A DNA stretch of 8,219 nucleotides, taken from contig DASPNM010000005.1 in the NCBI GenBank assembly GCA_035626515.1, positions 1 through 8,219 of the forward strand, in the 5' to 3' direction. Made by a program: the position numbers and the translations under genes. Below, one piece after another: positions 6,570-8,219 of this stretch (its first letter is position 1; each line of letters begins with the position of its first letter). The DNA comes from DASPNM01 sp035626515. GTDB lineage: Bacteria > Bacteroidota > Bacteroidia > Chitinophagales > Chitinophagaceae. Under the pieces are notes generated by a model. The model was not told the origin of the DNA, ran no database searches, and saw only the letters and a list, made by a program, of their open reading frames with translations.

Positions 6570-6605
6570 AGGCTTCCAGTGCTTCTACGAGGGTTTATCG
6601 GCTTG

Positions 6606-6893
6606 CTATGGCGCATGGTATCCAGTGGGTACGGTAGCGCTTTGAAGCCGCCAAGCCGGGATATGGACAGGCCCCAGAATTGGACTTCCAGTTCCACTAA
6701 TACCTGAATATATTTTACCCGGTCGCCTTGAAATACGATAATTCGGGATGTACAAACCAAAAACCGGCGCCAGGAGCAGTACGGTGGACCCGAGAACTTT
6801 TTCGGAGCTGTTCAGCGACTTGCTAACAGCGACCTGCGTCGCGATTACATATAGGTTGTGGAACGTAACAAGAGCTGCGACTAATGATACCAT
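6606..6893 (-). CDS. possible small membrane protein, doubtful
   Basis: Not recognised. From an ATG at 6893 the frame encodes 95 residues. The first half has two hydrophobic stretches (about residues 1-22, VSLVAALVTFHNLYVIATQV, and 34-49, VLGSTVLLLAPVFGLY) joined by a polar linker with lysines, like a small two-helix membrane protein. The second half is rich in Gly, Pro and Ser and looks non-coding, so this may be a decayed gene fused by chance to downstream sequence. The frame itself stays open upstream to 6944. It would converge with the HxlR gene, 36 bases past its stop. There is no clear promoter or ribosome site. A rival + strand frame (6748-7014) overlaps it and looks less protein-like. 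Confidence 0.22.
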   Translation of the reverse strand: MVSLVAALVTFHNLYVIATQVAVSKSLNSSEKVLGSTVLLLAPVFGLYIPNYRISRRPGKIYSGISGTGSPILGPVHIPAWRLQSATVPTGYHAP

Positions 6894-7094
6894 CTTGTTT
6901 TTGATGCTTGAGCCTGGAAGCGTCCTTAAACAATTGGCTGGCAAGCCGACTGTTCGCTGCAGTTATTTTCTCGGAAAAATTAACCTCTTGCCTCGCTTAG
7001 GTATTGCTTATTAATGCCCCTTAAAAAAGCTATATGCTGTCGCCGTGGTTTTCTTATTAACTTTCTTTTTCGCCATGGCCCTGGGAGTTTAGGA

Positions 7095-7122
7095 GAACAT
7101 TGAACGTCGAACATCGAACGTC
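7095..7122. repeat. heptamer array 1 (GAACRTY, 4 units)
   Basis: Four consecutive 7-base units, all fitting GAACRTY: the second and fourth are GAACGTC, the first and third GAACATT and GAACATC. The 7-base period is not a multiple of 3 and no gene covers it. I recall similar words in intergenic DNA of Bacteroidota, but could not check that here. Confidence 0.85.
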
Positions 7123-7144
7123 GGCATAACTCGGGCCTTTCACA

Positions 7145-7174
7145 ATCTTCAACCACTTTCACCTACTTTCAACC
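7145..7174. repeat. decamer array (ACTTTCAACC type, 3 units)
   Basis: Three 10-base units, ATCTTCAACC, ACTTTCACCT and ACTTTCAACC, each within two changes of the last. Weaker related sequence continues on both sides (CTTTCACA before, ACATTTCCCACC after, to about 7186). It lies between heptamer arrays 1 and 2 and differs from them in both period and base content. Confidence 0.7.
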
Positions 7175-7193
7175 ACATTTCCCACCGTAATGT

Positions 7194-7221
7194 GAATACC
7201 GAACAACGAACGTCGAAGTTG
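7194..7221. repeat. heptamer array 2 (GAA-initial, 4 units)
   Basis: Four 7-base units all beginning GAA: GAATACC, GAACAAC, GAACGTC and GAAGTTG. The third is identical to the main unit of array 1, 71 bases upstream, so the two arrays are related, perhaps one array split by the decamer block. Confidence 0.75.
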
Positions 7222-7274
7222 GCGAATTGAGCGTTAGCGCGACCAACCAGTCACTACTTAGCTCATCTCATCAG

Positions 7275-7296
7275 GCGTCGACAGGCTCAGGCTCAA
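7275..7296. repeat. possible dispersed repeat fragment (GTCGACAGGCTCAGG core)
   Basis: Contains GTCGACAGGCTCAGG followed by a second GGCTCA. It resembles a dispersed intergenic repeat core (TCGACAGGCTCAGG) that I recall from several bacterial genomes. This is recognition from memory and rests on one copy, so confidence is low. Confidence 0.3.
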
Positions 7297-7358
7297 GAAA
7301 AGTGCTACCTAGAAGGTGAAGATGATTAGAGTCAACATGTAATATTTATTATTCCCCG

Positions 7359-7400
7359 CCCGGTACCCCGCACCGCGTTCCGCGTGCCATTTGCCGGTGA
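7359..7400. repeat. heptamer array 3 (CC-initial, 6 units)
   Basis: Six consecutive 7-base units each starting with CC. The two best conserved are CCGCGTT (7373-7379) and CCGCGTG (7380-7386); the outer ones are more diverged, for example CCATTTG and CCGGTGA. The base content is much higher in G+C than arrays 1 and 2, so it is not simply a copy of them, yet the period is the same. Confidence 0.6.
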
Positions 7401-7441
7401 GCCGGAACATGATAGAAAAAGGAGAATGCCGAAAAACTAAT

Positions 7442-7469
7442 GACTATCGACTCGCGACTTCCGACTCGG
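7442..7469. repeat. heptamer array 4 (GACTNNS, 4 units)
   Basis: Four 7-base units all beginning GACT: GACTATC, GACTCGC, GACTTCC and GACTCGG. A weaker unit (AACTAAT, 7435-7441) precedes them. It ends 9 bases from the stop codon of the leftward M28 gene, so it lies in that gene's immediate 3' region and would be transcribed if there is read-through. Confidence 0.75.
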
Positions 7470-7478
7470 AATTCCCGC

Positions 7479-8219
7479 CTATCTCGGTAGTCCATGCTTA
7501 TCGACCATATATGTAATCCCCGCCATCGCCACCGCGCCGAGCTCCAGCTCGCGCTTGTGCACGGCCTCAAACACATCGTTCGGGGCATGATGAAAATCAA
7601 AATACCGCTGGCTGTTCGGATTCACCCCGCAAAGTACGGTGCCGAAACGCCGCAGGGGACCAATGTCCGCGCCGCCACCACCGTCCGGGAAATCCTGAAC
7701 GCCGTACGGCCTGAACAAAGGCAGCCAGGCCCGGATCGCCGCTTTCTGCTGCGCCGTGCCGCTGATGCCCAGCGTCTCGGCCCCAAACCCGCCGGCATCG
7801 CTCTCGATCGCAAACAAATGCTTCTCCCGGTTCTGTTCCGCCAGCTCGGCGTATTTCAACGCCCCGCGCAAACCATTCTCCTCGTTCATGAACAACACCG
7901 CGCGGATCGTGCGCTTCGGACGGTAACCCAGTGCCTTCAGAACGCGGATCACCTCAATACTCTGCACACAACCCGCACCGTCGTCATGCGCCCCCTCCCC
8001 CAGGTCCCAGCTGTCGAGATGACCACCCACCGTAATGATCTCCTCCGGCCATTCGCTTCCGCGCAGCTCCCCCACCACATTGTAGCTGAGCACATCGGGC
8101 AGCTCGCGGCAATTCATTTTCATGTAAAACTCCACGCGCCCCTCTTTTTTCAACAGCTGATGCAGCCACTCCGCATCCATCGTGCTGCAGGCCATCGCGG
8201 GAATCTTCTTCACCGCGCT
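7479..8219 (-). CDS. M28-family zinc peptidase (carboxypeptidase Q-like), 5' end missing
   Basis: A co-catalytic zinc exopeptidase of the M28 family; 246 C-terminal residues are present and the frame runs off the right edge. The GTG at 8213 is an internal valine codon. Metal-site motifs are in family order (numbered from the window edge): GGHLDSWD with H67, HDDGAG with D79/D80, NEE with the general base E113 and ligand E114, ESDAG with D141, and FHHAPND with H210 or H211. This is a full ligand set, so the enzyme is probably active. Plasma glutamate carboxypeptidase-like members of this type are usually exported and about 450-500 residues long in Bacteroidota, with an inserted PA-type domain before the catalytic half. 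The signal peptide and any such domain would lie outside the window. It converges with the HxlR gene across a 909-base gap and shows no operon partner here. Confidence 0.92.
   Translation of the reverse strand, partial: SAVKKIPAMACSTMDAEWLHQLLKKEGRVEFYMKMNCRELPDVLSYNVVGELRGSEWPEEIITVGGHLDSWDLGEGAHDDGAGCVQSIEVIRVLKALGYRPKRTIRAVLFMNEENGLRGALKYAELAEQNREKHLFAIESDAGGFGAETLGISGTAQQKAAIRAWLPLFRPYGVQDFPDGGGGADIGPLRRFGTVLCGVNPNSQRYFDFHHAPNDVFEAVHKRELELGAVAMAGITYMVDKHGLPR

Larger units (their letters stand above)
6570..7478. other. 909-base region without a convincing gene, repeat-rich on its right
   Basis: Lies between the convergent HxlR and M28 genes. The left half (6570-7010) holds only weak overlapping frames on both strands and no clear terminator hairpin with a T-run. 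The right half (7095-7469) holds several short-period repeat arrays, listed separately, with unique spacer DNA between. No tRNA, transposase fragment, CRISPR array or terminal inverted repeat was recognised. Confidence 0.7.

Noticed and set aside
6748..7014. Plus-strand frame of 88 residues in the intergenic region
   Set aside because: No recognisable domain, no promoter or ribosome site, and it overlaps a slightly more protein-like minus-strand frame; either may be non-coding.
7015..7092. Short frame with a hydrophobic core (LKKLYAVAVVFLLTFFFAMA)
   Set aside because: It looks like a signal peptide but has no ATG after the preceding stop and ends after 25 residues; at most a gene remnant.
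7370..7387. G+C-rich hairpin with a bulged C as a terminator
   Set aside because: No T-run follows on either strand, and the symmetry follows from the CCGCGTN heptamers.
7095..7469. CRISPR array
   Set aside because: Repeat units are only 7 or 10 bases and directly adjacent with no spacers; no cas genes in the window.
7459..7471. Hairpin TTCCG-ACT-CGGAA as terminator of the M28 gene
   Set aside because: The stem is only 5 bp and the nearest T-run on the minus strand is over 20 bases away; it arises from the GACT heptamer array.

Overview
The window looks like chromosomal DNA of a Bacteroidota member, probably of the Chitinophagaceae/Sphingobacteriia kind. Three things support this: a secreted peptidase ending in a type A type IX secretion (T9SS) sorting domain, a promoter of the TTTG-N20-TAnnTTTG type used by the Bacteroidota primary sigma factor, and start codons without Shine-Dalgarno sequences. 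The exact lineage is an inference.

Layout. (1) Positions 1-2072, + strand: the end of an arginine-biosynthesis operon, with an M20 acyl-ornithine/acyl-citrulline deacylase (argE-type, cut by the window edge) overlapping argH by 4 bases. (2) 2090-4042, +: a secreted M1 zinc aminopeptidase with signal peptide and T9SS C-terminal domain, 17 bases after argH. (3) 4074-6058, - strand: three genes transcribed leftward in the order YceI-like lipid/isoprenoid-binding protein, pirin-like bicupin, VOC-fold protein. (4) 6177-6569, +: a divergent HxlR-family regulator. (5) 6570-7478: about 900 bases without a convincing gene. Its right half holds several short-period repeat arrays (four heptamer arrays built on different words and one decamer array). 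(6) 7479-8219, -: the C-terminal part of an M28 zinc peptidase, cut by the right edge.

The most coherent unit is the HxlR / YceI-pirin-VOC cassette. The 118-base divergent intergenic region carries overlapping promoters and a perfect 6-bp inverted repeat, TACTAA-AGG-TTAGTA. This matches the TACT-N7-AGTA operator described for YodB, an HxlR-family quinone/diamide sensor of Bacillus. The regulator has one cysteine near its N-terminus, as YodB-type sensors do. The target families (YceI, pirin, VOC) have known links to quinones, flavonols or aromatic ring chemistry. A redox- or electrophile-responsive cassette is therefore a reasonable, testable inference. The cassette is also visibly lower in G+C than its flanks, which may mean a different origin.

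No mobile element, CRISPR array or RNA gene was recognised. The ordinary metabolic genes look intact apart from the two cut by the window edges.
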